Of a stretch of DNA of 8,830 nucleotides, positions 1 through 6,228 are shown one piece after another. Positions within the stretch are counted from its first letter, which is position 1. Every line of letters begins with the position of its first letter. The translations under genes and the position numbers were made by a program. The notes beneath the pieces are model-generated. The model saw only the letters and a program-made list of their open reading frames with translations, ran no database searches and was not told where the DNA came from. Location: positions 1 to 8,830 of the forward strand of contig USPF01000066.1 in NCBI GenBank assembly GCA_900556555.1. The letters run 5' to 3'. The stretch comes from an uncultured Blautia sp. (GTDB taxonomy: Bacteria; Bacillota; Clostridia; Lachnospirales; Lachnospiraceae).

Positions 1-1089
1 GAAAAATATCTGGCAGAGAAGAAATTGAATCTGACAGCTACATTAGATGCAAAATCCGCATATAAAGATGCAGACTTTGTAGTTATTGCTGCTCCCACAA
101 ACTATGATAGTAAGAAAAATTTCTTTGATACATCAGCGGTAGAAGCTGTGATTAAGCTGGTTATTGAATATAACCCAGATGCAATTATGGTAATTAAATC
201 TACAATTCCGGTAGGATATACCGCAAGTATTAGAGAGAAATTCCACTGTGATAATATTATCTTCAGTCCAGAATTTTTACGAGAGTCAAAAGCATTATAT
301 GATAATCTGTACCCATCCAGAATTATTGTGGGAACAGATGTTGAAAATGCTAGACTTGTAAAAGCTGCGAACACGTTTGCTGGATTGTTACAGGAGGGTG
401 CAATTAAAGAAAATATTGATACCTTGATAATGGGATTTACAGAAGCAGAAGCAGTGAAATTATTTGCTAATACATATCTGGCTCTCAGAGTTTCATATTT
501 TAATGAGCTTGATACTTATGCAGAAATGAAAGGACTGAACACACAGCAGATTATTAATGGTGTGTGCCTTGATCCTAGAATCGGTTCTCATTATAACAAT
601 CCGTCATTTGGATATGGTGGTTATTGTTTACCAAAAGATACCAAGCAGCTTTTGGCTAATTATGAAGATGTACCACAGAATATGATGTCTGCAATCGTTG
701 AGTCTAATAGAACAAGGAAAGATTTCATAGCAGATCGTGTTTTGCAGAAAGCAGGATACTATGCTTATGAAGATGAAAATACTTATGATGCTTCTATGGA
801 AAAAGAGGTCGTGATTGGTGTATATCGTCTTACCATGAAATCAAATTCAGATAATTTCCGTCAGTCTTCTATACAGGGAGTTATGAAGAGAATTAAGGCT
901 AAAGGGGCATCGGTTGTTATTTATGAGCCGACATTGGAAGATGGCAGCACTTTCTTTGGCAGTAAGGTTGTGAATGATTTGGATAAATTTAAAGAACAGA
1001 GCCAGGCAATTATTGCAAATAGATATGATAGTTGCTTAGATGATGTAAAAGATAAAGTGTATACAAGAGATTTGTACGGCAGAGATTAA
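1..1089 (+). CDS. ugd: UDP-glucose 6-dehydrogenase, 5'-truncated by window edge
   Basis: This enzyme oxidises UDP-glucose to UDP-glucuronate with two NAD+, in the cytoplasm, supplying a sugar for capsule or exopolysaccharide. The frame is open from base 1 and gives 362 residues. The N-terminal Rossmann GxGYVG motif lies off the window, so roughly 40-50 residues are missing. Visible family motifs, numbered from base 1, are APTNYD (31-36), KSTIPVG (66-72), SPEFLRES (89-96) and the catalytic-cysteine loop [10 protein letters not shown] (204-213, Cys209). The C-terminal UDP-binding domain contains [20 protein letters not shown] (271-290). A TTG at 25 could be mistaken for a start, but homologues continue through it. 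The stop lies 3 bases before the next ORF. Base composition is visibly more AT-rich than the genes after 1662, which suggests a different history for the two parts. Family assignment is very secure. Confidence 0.95.
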   Translation, partial: EKYLAEKKLNLTATLDAKSAYKDADFVVIAAPTNYDSKKNFFDTSAVEAVIKLVIEYNPDAIMVIKSTIPVGYTASIREKFHCDNIIFSPEFLRESKALYDNLYPSRIIVGTDVENARLVKAANTFAGLLQEGAIKENIDTLIMGFTEAEAVKLFANTYLALRVSYFNELDTYAEMKGLNTQQIINGVCLDPRIGSHYNNPSFGYGGYCLPKDTKQLLANYEDVPQNMMSAIVESNRTRKDFIADRVLQKAGYYAYEDENTYDASMEKEVVIGVYRLTMKSNSDNFRQSSIQGVMKRIKAKGASVVIYEPTLEDGSTFFGSKVVNDLDKFKEQSQAIIANRYDSCLDDVKDKVYTRDLYGRD

Positions 1090-1092
1090 AAG

Positions 1093-1395
1093 ATGTTCGG
1101 AAATGCATTGCAATTTATACATAAGCTGATAGTGCAGTATTGTGAATCGCCGGTTTCATTTCCGATAACATGGTGCTTGGGGATTATTTGGATAATAAAA
1201 TCAATACATGCTCTGTACAAAATGAAAGTAAAAACAGATGAGTTGGTTGCTGAAAAGGAAGCAAAAGAGGTTTCAGAAGCTATCAAGGATCTGGATATTT
1301 TAACTGAAAAAAGCAAGGAAGAGAATCAGAATATTAGAACTTTAATGTTTGAAAATTTAAATGCTAACTTCCCAAATTTTTCCTACTTAGCATAA
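1093..1395 (+). CDS. Small hypothetical membrane/coiled-coil protein
   Basis: I do not recognise this 100-residue protein. The N-terminal part carries one hydrophobic segment at about residues 22-43 (centre ITWCLGIIWII). It is followed by a charged Lys/Glu-rich stretch at about 44-86 that looks helical or coiled-coil (KTDELVAEKEAKEVSEAIKD), then a short Asn/Phe-rich tail. It would suit a small single-span membrane protein with a cytoplasmic helix. The ATG lies 3 bases after the ugd stop, so co-transcription and coupling with ugd are plausible. The ribosome site is weak: only GGCAGAG about 8 bases upstream. It shares the AT-rich composition of ugd and ends just before the IS66 scar. It could be a genuine small gene or a chance ORF; the sensible membrane-plus-helix layout favours a real gene. 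Confidence 0.5.
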   Translation: MFGNALQFIHKLIVQYCESPVSFPITWCLGIIWIIKSIHALYKMKVKTDELVAEKEAKEVSEAIKDLDILTEKSKEENQNIRTLMFENLNANFPNFSYLA

Positions 1396-1457
1396 AAAAA
1401 ACAAAAAATTCAACCACAATCAAACGCTAGATCGTAAGCGCAAAATACTTCAACGGA

Positions 1458-1486
1458 TTGTGTTGCCCTAAAAATGAATCCATAAT
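1458..1486 (+). promoter_or_regulatory. Possible promoter inside the IS66 remnant
   Basis: TTGTGT (1458-1463) and CATAAT (1481-1486) are separated by 17 bases. The -10 box matches the sigma-A consensus at five of six positions; the -35 box matches at three. It lies about 95 bases before the tnpA remnant. If active it would have been the element's own promoter and could now contribute to transcription of capF and the genes after it. This is a prediction from box match only. Confidence 0.35.
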
Positions 1487-1498
1487 AATCATTAGAAA

Positions 1499-1556
1499 AT
1501 GCAAGCATTTCACTTCATCTTCTCTTGCTAGAAATGATAGATGCGAGCATTTTACT
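1499..1556 (+). repeat. Pair of 16-bp imperfect direct repeats, each with an internal palindrome
   Basis: ATGCAAGCATTTCACT at 1499-1514 recurs as ATGCGAGCATTTTACT at 1541-1556. There are two mismatches, and the copies start 42 bases apart, about four helical turns. Each copy contains the inverted pair ATGC-NN-GCAT. They lie in the leader of the IS66 remnant just upstream of tnpA. They may be binding sites or folding elements of the element; the function is not known to me. Confidence 0.6.
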
Positions 1557-1581
1557 CTATCCGATTTATGGAGGTGTGCTC

Positions 1582-1662
1582 ATGAAAAGCAAAAGAATAC
1601 CTGCCGAAGAACAATACCGTCTCATCATGGAATGCCGTCAAAGTGGGTTGACAAATCGATAA
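1582..1662 (+). pseudogene. tnpA: IS66-family TnpA, N-terminal fragment (26 codons)
   Basis: The fragment reads MKSKRIPAEEQYRLIMECRQ followed by SGLTNR and a TAA stop. I recognise this as the N-terminus of the IS66 accessory protein TnpA of Clostridia, whose helix-turn-helix normally continues past the SGL(T/S) motif. Intact TnpA is roughly 100 or more residues, so only the first quarter survives. A good ribosome site, GGAGG at 1570-1574, lies 7 bases before the ATG. The stop (1660-1662) shares its last A with the ATG of capF (1662-1664), the classic TAATG arrangement for translation re-initiation. The peptide is unlikely to bind DNA. Its retained start and ribosome site may now act as a leader ORF that feeds ribosomes to capF. 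Confidence 0.75.
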
Positions 1663-2867
1663 TGAAAGTTCTTATAACCGGCTCCAATGGTTTTGTCGGA
1701 AAAAACCTTGCAGCCAACTTATATTGCATCAAAGATGGAAAAAACAGAACACGAAATCTTACAATTGATGAGATCTTTGAATATGACATTGATACCGAGG
1801 AAGCATTGTTAGATACATATTGTGAGAAAGCAGACTTTGTTTTCAATCTTGCCGGGGTGAACCGGCCAAAAGAGCAGTCTGAGTTTATGGATGGAAATTT
1901 TGGATTTGCATCGAAATTGTTGGACACATTGAAAAAGTATCAAAATACCTGTCCGGTGATGCTTTCCAGCTCCATTCAGGCAACACTGATCGGACGCTAT
2001 GGTCAGTCTGATTATGGAAAGAGCAAACTGGCAGGAGAAGAGTTATTTTTCGAATATGGCAAAGAGTGCGGAGCAAAAGTGCTGGTGTACCGTTTCCCGA
2101 ACCTTTTCGGAAAATGGTGCAGACCGAATTACAACAGTGCAGTTGCTACATTCTGCAATAATATCGCAAACAGTCTTCCGATTCAGGTGAATGACAGAGC
2201 GACAGAATTAGAACTTCTCTATATTGATGATCTGGTGGAAGAGATGCTGGATGCCTTGGAAGGAAAAGAACATCACTGTGAATATCAGGAGCTGGATCCG
2301 GTGGCAGATGAATCCGGAAAGTACTGTTATGTGCCGACAACCCACAAGGCAACACTGGGAGAAATCGTAGATTTACTGGAAATGTTCAAAAATCAGCCGA
2401 AATCGCTTCTTATGCCGGAAATTCCAAATAATTCTTTTGCAAAGAAATTATATTCGACATATTTGTCCTATCTGCCAAAAGAGGAAGTCAGCTTCCCTCT
2501 TAAGATGAATGTGGATGACAGAGGAAGTTTTACAGAGCTGTTGAAAACAGCAAATTGCGGACAGTTTTCTGTGAATATTTCGAAGCCGGGAATTACAAAA
2601 GGAGAACATTGGCACAACAGCAAATGGGAATTCTTTATTGTAGTGTCTGGACATGGATTGATCCAGGAGCGAAAGATCGGTACAGATGAAGTGATTGAAT
2701 TTGAAGTGTCAGGAGATAAGATTGAGGCAATCCATATGCTTCCGGGCTATACGCACAATATTATCAATCTGTCAGAAACAGAAAACCTTGTAACAGTGAT
2801 GTGGGCAAACGAGCAGTTTGATCCGAAGCATCCGGATACATTTTTTGAAAAGGTGGAAGAAAAATGA
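1662..2867 (+). CDS. capF: CapF-like bifunctional UDP-sugar reductase (SDR plus cupin) for UDP-L-FucNAc
   Basis: CapF converts the 4-keto product of CapE to UDP-N-acetyl-L-talosamine: a C-terminal cupin acts first and an N-terminal NADPH-dependent short-chain reductase follows. The 401-residue product shows the Rossmann GSNGFVG motif (7-13), SSS (102-104), YGKSK with Tyr118 and Lys122 as the YxxxK pair, and the CapF signature NLFGKWCRPNYNS (147-159). The cupin part starts near 275 and has MNVDDRGSFTE, GEHWHNSKWEF (His316, His318, Glu323) and GYTHNI (His365), the expected metal ligands. The S. aureus enzyme is about 369 residues, so it is full length. I chose the ATG at 1662 because the family begins M-x-(V/I)-x-ITG; the frame is open further upstream, but that sequence is IS66 DNA in another frame. 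No good ribosome site precedes 1662, so translation probably relies on coupling to the tnpA remnant. The stop overlaps the next ATG. Confidence 0.92.
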   Translation: MKVLITGSNGFVGKNLAANLYCIKDGKNRTRNLTIDEIFEYDIDTEEALLDTYCEKADFVFNLAGVNRPKEQSEFMDGNFGFASKLLDTLKKYQNTCPVMLSSSIQATLIGRYGQSDYGKSKLAGEELFFEYGKECGAKVLVYRFPNLFGKWCRPNYNSAVATFCNNIANSLPIQVNDRATELELLYIDDLVEEMLDALEGKEHHCEYQELDPVADESGKYCYVPTTHKATLGEIVDLLEMFKNQPKSLLMPEIPNNSFAKKLYSTYLSYLPKEEVSFPLKMNVDDRGSFTELLKTANCGQFSVNISKPGITKGEHWHNSKWEFFIVVSGHGLIQERKIGTDEVIEFEVSGDKIEAIHMLPGYTHNIINLSETENLVTVMWANEQFDPKHPDTFFEKVEEK

Positions 2868-3379
2868 GATTGATCATCTTAGGAGCAGGCGGATACGGAA
2901 AAACCGTAGCAGACATTGCAAGGCAGTCTGGAAAATATGAGCAGATTTATTTTCTGGATGACGGACAGGAAACATCAGATTTGATATTGGGAACATGCTT
3001 AGAATATATGAAATTTGCCGATGGGAATACAGAAATGTATCCTGCATTTGGAAACAATGAAATGCGTTTGGATTGGATGAAAAAGTTATCCGATGCGCAG
3101 ATTGTACTTCCGCGATTGATACATGCCACAGCTTATGTAAGTCCAACTGCAGAAGTAGGAGCCGGAACAGTTGTATTGCCGCTTGCGATCATAAATACAG
3201 ATTGTCGGATCCAATCGGGCTGTATTATCAATTGTGGTTCGATTGTAGACCATGGATGTGTGATCGAAGAAGGCGTACATATTTCTCCGGGGACTGTGAT
3301 CAAGGCAGAAAATCGGATTCCAAGAGCAACAAAAATTGAGGCGGGCGAAGTGGTTCCATTGCGAGCATACCCGCTGTGA
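2864..3379 (+). CDS. NeuD/PglD-like sugar acyltransferase, short form
   Basis: The 171-residue product begins with a Rossmann-like sugar-nucleotide domain (MRLIILGAGGYGK, glycine motif at 7-13; LDDGQ at 31-35; FGNNEMR at 62-68). It continues into left-handed beta-helix hexapeptide repeats at about 88-145 (YVSPTAEVGAGTVVLP, IINCGSIVDHGCVIEEGVHI). His130 in VDHGC aligns with the catalytic histidine of PglD/NeuD enzymes, which acetylate UDP-amino sugars or sialic acids using acetyl-CoA. Family members are usually about 200-215 residues. This one stops after only a few coils and ends in an unusual tail, RIPRATKIEAGEVVPLRAYP, lacking the final coils that help hold acetyl-CoA. Its ATG overlaps the capF stop (ATGA), and capG follows directly, so it probably modifies the same sugar or glycan. 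The substrate cannot be read from the sequence, and activity is uncertain because of the short helix. Confidence 0.8.
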   Translation: MRLIILGAGGYGKTVADIARQSGKYEQIYFLDDGQETSDLILGTCLEYMKFADGNTEMYPAFGNNEMRLDWMKKLSDAQIVLPRLIHATAYVSPTAEVGAGTVVLPLAIINTDCRIQSGCIINCGSIVDHGCVIEEGVHISPGTVIKAENRIPRATKIEAGEVVPLRAYPL

Positions 3380-3390
3380 GGGAGAATAGA

Positions 3391-4560
3391 ATGAAAACAG
3401 AAGTGACATTTAAGAATAATGGGAAACTGAAATTATTGATCATTGTAGGGACTCGTCCGGAGATCATTCGTCTGGCAGCAGTGATCAAAAAGTGCCGGAA
3501 CTATTTTGATACCATTCTGGCGCATACCGGACAGAACTATGACTACAACTTAAACGGTGTATTTTTCCATGATCTGGAGTTGGATGATCCGGATGTGTAT
3601 CTGAATGCAGTAGGTGCAGATCTCGGAGAGACCATGGGAAATATTATTTCCGAATCTTATAAATTGATGGCAGAGATAAAACCGGACGCAGTACTGGTTC
3701 TGGGTGATACGAACAGTTGTCTGAGCGTGATCGGGGCGAAGCGTCTTCATATTCCGATTTTCCATATGGAAGCAGGAAACCGTTGTAAAGATGAGTGTCT
3801 TCCGGAAGAGACAAACCGCCGTATTGTAGACATTATTTCAGATGTGAATATGGCATATTCAGAACATGCCCGCCGTTATCTTGCGGACTGCGGATTGCCG
3901 AAAGAACGTACTTATGTGACAGGCTCTCCAATGGCAGAAGTGCTGCATGATAATCTGGAAAAAATCGAAGCATCCGATGTGCATGCCCGTTTGGGATTGG
4001 AAAAGGGAAAATATATCTTGCTCTCTGCACATCGTGAAGAAAATATTGATACAGAGAAGAACTTCTTATCACTCTTTGAGGCAATCAATAAGATTGCAGA
4101 GAAGTATGATATGCCAATCTTATATTCTTGCCATCCAAGAAGCAGAAAGAGATTAGAAGCATCAGGATTCCAATTGGATCAACGTGTCATTCAGCATGAG
4201 CCGCTAGGGTTCCATGATTATAACTGCCTGCAGATGAATGCATTTGCCGTAGTATCAGACAGCGGAACACTGCCGGAAGAAAGCAGTTTCTTTACATCCG
4301 TAGGTCATCCGTTCCCTGCGGTTTGCATCCGTACTTCCACAGAGAGACCGGAAGCGCTGGATAAAGGCTGCTTTGTACTTGCCGGAATAGACAGCAATTC
4401 ACTGGTGCAGGCTGTGGAGACAGCAGTGGCAATGAATGAAAACGGAGATTACGGAATTCCGGTACCGGATTATGTAGAAGAAAATGTGTCTACAAAAGTT
4501 GTGAAGATCATTCAGAGCTATACCGGAGTTGTGAATAAGATGGTGTGGAGAAAGTTTTAA
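3391..4560 (+). CDS. capG: CapG-like non-hydrolysing UDP-N-acetyl-L-talosamine 2-epimerase
   Basis: This enzyme belongs to the WecB/CapG family of UDP-HexNAc 2-epimerases (GT-B fold). In the CapE-CapF-CapG pathway it gives UDP-N-acetyl-L-fucosamine. The 389 residues contain GTRPEIIR (20-27), HTGQNYD (45-51), GDTNS (105-109, Asp106), HMEAGNR (125-131, Glu127), the PEETNRR segment (138-144), SAHREEN (212-218, His214), CHPR (247-250) and SDSGTLPEE (289-297). These are the family's substrate-binding and catalytic positions. The MEAGNRCKDECLPEETNRR form, and linkage to capF, favour CapG/WbjD over WecB. I chose the ATG at 3391 because GGGAG (3380-3384) sits 6 bases before it. A GTG at 3376 would add five residues but overlaps the preceding stop and has no better ribosome site. 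No terminator is visible after the stop. Confidence 0.93.
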   Translation: MKTEVTFKNNGKLKLLIIVGTRPEIIRLAAVIKKCRNYFDTILAHTGQNYDYNLNGVFFHDLELDDPDVYLNAVGADLGETMGNIISESYKLMAEIKPDAVLVLGDTNSCLSVIGAKRLHIPIFHMEAGNRCKDECLPEETNRRIVDIISDVNMAYSEHARRYLADCGLPKERTYVTGSPMAEVLHDNLEKIEASDVHARLGLEKGKYILLSAHREENIDTEKNFLSLFEAINKIAEKYDMPILYSCHPRSRKRLEASGFQLDQRVIQHEPLGFHDYNCLQMNAFAVVSDSGTLPEESSFFTSVGHPFPAVCIRTSTERPEALDKGCFVLAGIDSNSLVQAVETAVAMNENGDYGIPVPDYVEENVSTKVVKIIQSYTGVVNKMVWRKF

Positions 4561-4609
4561 GATTTCCGTAAATTTGTGGAATAACACGATTTCCTAATAG
4601 AAAAAGATA

Positions 4610-4618
4610 TGTTATACT
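4610..4618 (+). promoter_or_regulatory. Extended -10 promoter upstream of cpsC
   Basis: TGT followed by TATACT (4613-4618) is a close match to a TGn extended -10 element of sigma-A promoters. The -35 position 17 bases upstream (4590-4595, TTTCCT) matches poorly, as is common when the extended -10 is present. The predicted start of transcription is near 4624-4626, about 35 bases before the cpsC ATG. It would begin the cpsC-srtB-LCP transcript independently of capG. Confidence 0.55.
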
Positions 4619-4660
4619 AAGACAGATTAAATGGAAGAATGTGATTATGGGAGAATAAGA

Positions 4661-5365
4661 ATGGAAGAACAGATGAAAAGTGATGAGATGGAAATAGATT
4701 TAGTAGAATTGTTTCATACACTGGTGAAAAAGGCATGGGTGATTCTGATATGTCTACTTGTTGGGGCAGTCATTGCAGGAGGATATACAAAGCTGTTTAT
4801 TACTCCACAATATCAGGCATCTTCGACGATTTATGTCTTAGGAAATGCAGGACAGAGTTCCAATGTAAGTGTATCGCTGTCGTTGAGTAAGCAGTTGACA
4901 GTAGACTTTACGATTTTGTCAAAGAGCCGTCCGGTAATGGAAAAGGTAATTGATAAATTAGGATTGGATTATTCGGTTGAACAGTTGGCCAATATGATGA
5001 CAGTAGAGAATCCGACTGACAGTAGTATCTTAAAAGTGACAGTTACAAATCCGGATGCACAGCTTGCAGCAGATATCTCAAACGCGATGTCAGATGCTAT
5101 TGCTGAGAGAATTTCAGAAGTAATGCTGACAGATAAACCAAGCACAGTAGAGGAAGCGGTGAAGCCTTCTTATCCAGTCAGTCCGAATGTAAAAAGAAAT
5201 ATTTTGTTGGGCGGAATCCTTGGTGCTGGCTTGGCAGCAGGCGTATTTGTAGTATTGTTTTTAATGGATGATACCATCAAAACAGAAGAAGATGTCAAAA
5301 AATATCTGCATATGAATACAATTGCAACAATTTCAAAAGAAAAGAAGAAAAGACGTGCAGTATAA
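4661..5365 (+). CDS. cpsC: CpsC/CapA-like polysaccharide co-polymerase and kinase activator (Wzz domain)
   Basis: This 234-residue membrane protein has the Wzz/chain-length-determinant layout: a short cytoplasmic N-terminus (EIDLVELFHTLVKKAW, 11-26), a first membrane segment at about 26-46, an outer domain, a Pro-rich stretch before the membrane (PSYPVSP, 169-175) and a second membrane segment at about 180-201. A cytoplasmic tail follows, containing MDDTIKTEEDVKKYL (202-216) and a basic end. In Gram-positives such proteins set polymer length and activate a separate BY-kinase (CpsD/CapB) through the C-terminal tail. I chose the ATG at 4661, with GGGAG at 4649-4653 spaced 7 bases; an in-frame ATG at 4631 has no ribosome site and lies almost on the predicted transcription start. 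Unusually, the kinase gene is not next: a sortase, an LCP gene and a surface-protein gene intervene. Confidence 0.9.
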   Translation: MEEQMKSDEMEIDLVELFHTLVKKAWVILICLLVGAVIAGGYTKLFITPQYQASSTIYVLGNAGQSSNVSVSLSLSKQLTVDFTILSKSRPVMEKVIDKLGLDYSVEQLANMMTVENPTDSSILKVTVTNPDAQLAADISNAMSDAIAERISEVMLTDKPSTVEEAVKPSYPVSPNVKRNILLGGILGAGLAAGVFVVLFLMDDTIKTEEDVKKYLHMNTIATISKEKKKRRAV

Positions 5366-5393
5366 ATATAAAGAATAAGTGAAGAGAGGCATT

Positions 5394-5424
5394 GCAAGGA
5401 AAGATTTGTAAGGAATCTGCTTGC
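5394..5424 (+). other. Weak hairpin between cpsC and the sortase gene
   Basis: GCAAG (5394-5398) pairs with CTTGC (5420-5424), and AGATT (5402-5406) with AATCT (5414-5418). They are separated by an asymmetric internal loop and close on a 7-base loop. A pyrimidine-rich run with five Ts follows at 5433-5437. It is too weak to call a terminator, but could attenuate or process the transcript before the sortase gene. The remainder of the 98-base gap holds nothing else that I recognise apart from the ribosome site AAGGGGG just before 5464. Confidence 0.3.
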
Positions 5425-5463
5425 TTTGCTTCTTTTTCCATATGGTAAGGGGGCATCAAGAAT

Positions 5464-6228
5464 ATGAAAAAATCCAGAAAAATACTGATTGGCATTCTAG
5501 TTTGCATCATTATCGGCTGTGTTTCTTATATTGCATATTATTACATGAAGCAGGATCGAAATGAAAAAGTCTATGAAGAAGTTCAAAAAGAAGCAGTAAA
5601 GCCGGTGGAAGAGAAAGAAGAGGAAACATCGCAGGAATCTCATGTAGAGATACCGATTAATTTCGAAGAACTGCAGGCAAAGAATCCGGACATTTATGCG
5701 TGGATTCAGATTGACGGGACAAATATTAATTACCCTCTGGTGCAGAGTGCGACAGACAATGAATATTATTTAAATCATACCATTGAGGGACAGGAAGGGT
5801 ATCCCGGATCCATTTATACAGAAAATGGAAATACAAAGGAATTTACCGAGTTTAATACCGTCATATACGGGCATGATATGAAAGATGGAAGTATGTTCCA
5901 GAATTTGCATAATTACACAGATATGACCTATATGCAGCAGCATCCAAATGTTATTATATATACACCGGATCAGAAGTTGACATATCAGATTTTTGCGGCA
6001 ACTGTATATGATGACAGACATATACTCTATAGTTTTGATTTTGCGTTTGAGGAAGAGCGGCAAAAATTTTTGGATTCGATTTATAATGCAAAAGATTTAG
6101 GAAAAGTCATTCGCGAGGATGTTTCGGTGAATACGGACAGCCGTATTTTGACATTGAGTACATGTATGACAGGACAGGATGAGAAACGATTTTTAGTAGA
6201 GGCGGTATTGGTCAATGAAGAAAAATAA
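5464..6228 (+). CDS. srtB: Class B sortase
   Basis: This transpeptidase cleaves a sorting motif in secreted proteins and joins them to the peptidoglycan precursor on the outer face of the membrane. The 254 residues start with a short basic tip and one membrane anchor (about 6-27, signal-anchor type), followed by a charged Glu/Lys linker (31-60). The catalytic domain has the class B features NPDIYAWIQIDGTNINYPLV (74-93), the histidine in VIYGHDM (His137), the cysteine in TLSTC (Cys234) and the arginine in DEKRFLVEAVL (Arg242). The extra helix before TLSTC (EEERQKFLDSIYNAK, 196-210) is also class B-like. The start has AAGGGGG about 10 bases upstream. The 3' end overlaps the LCP gene by 14 bases. 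A protein with an SPQTG sorting signal is encoded 1.1 kb downstream and is the obvious substrate candidate. Confidence 0.94.
   Translation: MKKSRKILIGILVCIIIGCVSYIAYYYMKQDRNEKVYEEVQKEAVKPVEEKEEETSQESHVEIPINFEELQAKNPDIYAWIQIDGTNINYPLVQSATDNEYYLNHTIEGQEGYPGSIYTENGNTKEFTEFNTVIYGHDMKDGSMFQNLHNYTDMTYMQQHPNVIIYTPDQKLTYQIFAATVYDDRHILYSFDFAFEEERQKFLDSIYNAKDLGKVIREDVSVNTDSRILTLSTCMTGQDEKRFLVEAVLVNEEK

Larger units (their letters stand above)
1434..1660 (+). mobile_element. Remnant of an IS66-family element (left end, leader, tnpA start)
   Basis: A run starting GTAAGCGCAAAATAC at 1434 resembles the 5'-GTAA ends typical of IS66-family inverted repeats. It is followed by an untranslated leader and then by the start of an IS66 tnpA at 1582 with its own ribosome site. 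Similarity to tnpA stops at about 1655-1660. The remainder of tnpA, tnpB, the transposase gene tnpC and the right end are absent, because capF starts at 1662. The right boundary is therefore a deletion junction, and only about 225 bp of the element remain. The left boundary is inferred from the GTAA end. The right-hand target duplication is lost, so it cannot confirm the insertion site. The scar coincides with a shift from AT-rich DNA (ugd side) to more GC-rich DNA (capF side). Confidence 0.7.

Noticed and set aside
25..27. TTG as the start of the UDP-glucose dehydrogenase
   Set aside because: The frame is open to base 1 and the family's N-terminal Rossmann domain is missing, so the gene simply begins before the window.
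1458..1661. In-frame upstream extension of capF giving a 469-residue protein
   Set aside because: The extra 68 residues are read from IS66 leader and tnpA DNA in a different frame. The CapF family begins at the MKVLITG at 1662.
3073..3339. Second + strand reading frame inside the acyltransferase gene
   Set aside because: It is rich in Cys, Arg and Ser with no recognisable domain, typical of a frame shadow; the main frame has clear family motifs.
3376..3390. GTG start for capG
   Set aside because: It overlaps the preceding stop, and the ATG at 3391 has GGGAG at ideal spacing.
4571..4592. Small hairpin after capG as a terminator
   Set aside because: The stem is five pairs with a wobble, and no T run follows, so it should not stop transcription.
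4631..4660. ATG start ten codons earlier for cpsC
   Set aside because: It has no ribosome site and lies within a few bases of the predicted transcription start; the ATG at 4661 has GGGAG spaced 7 bases.
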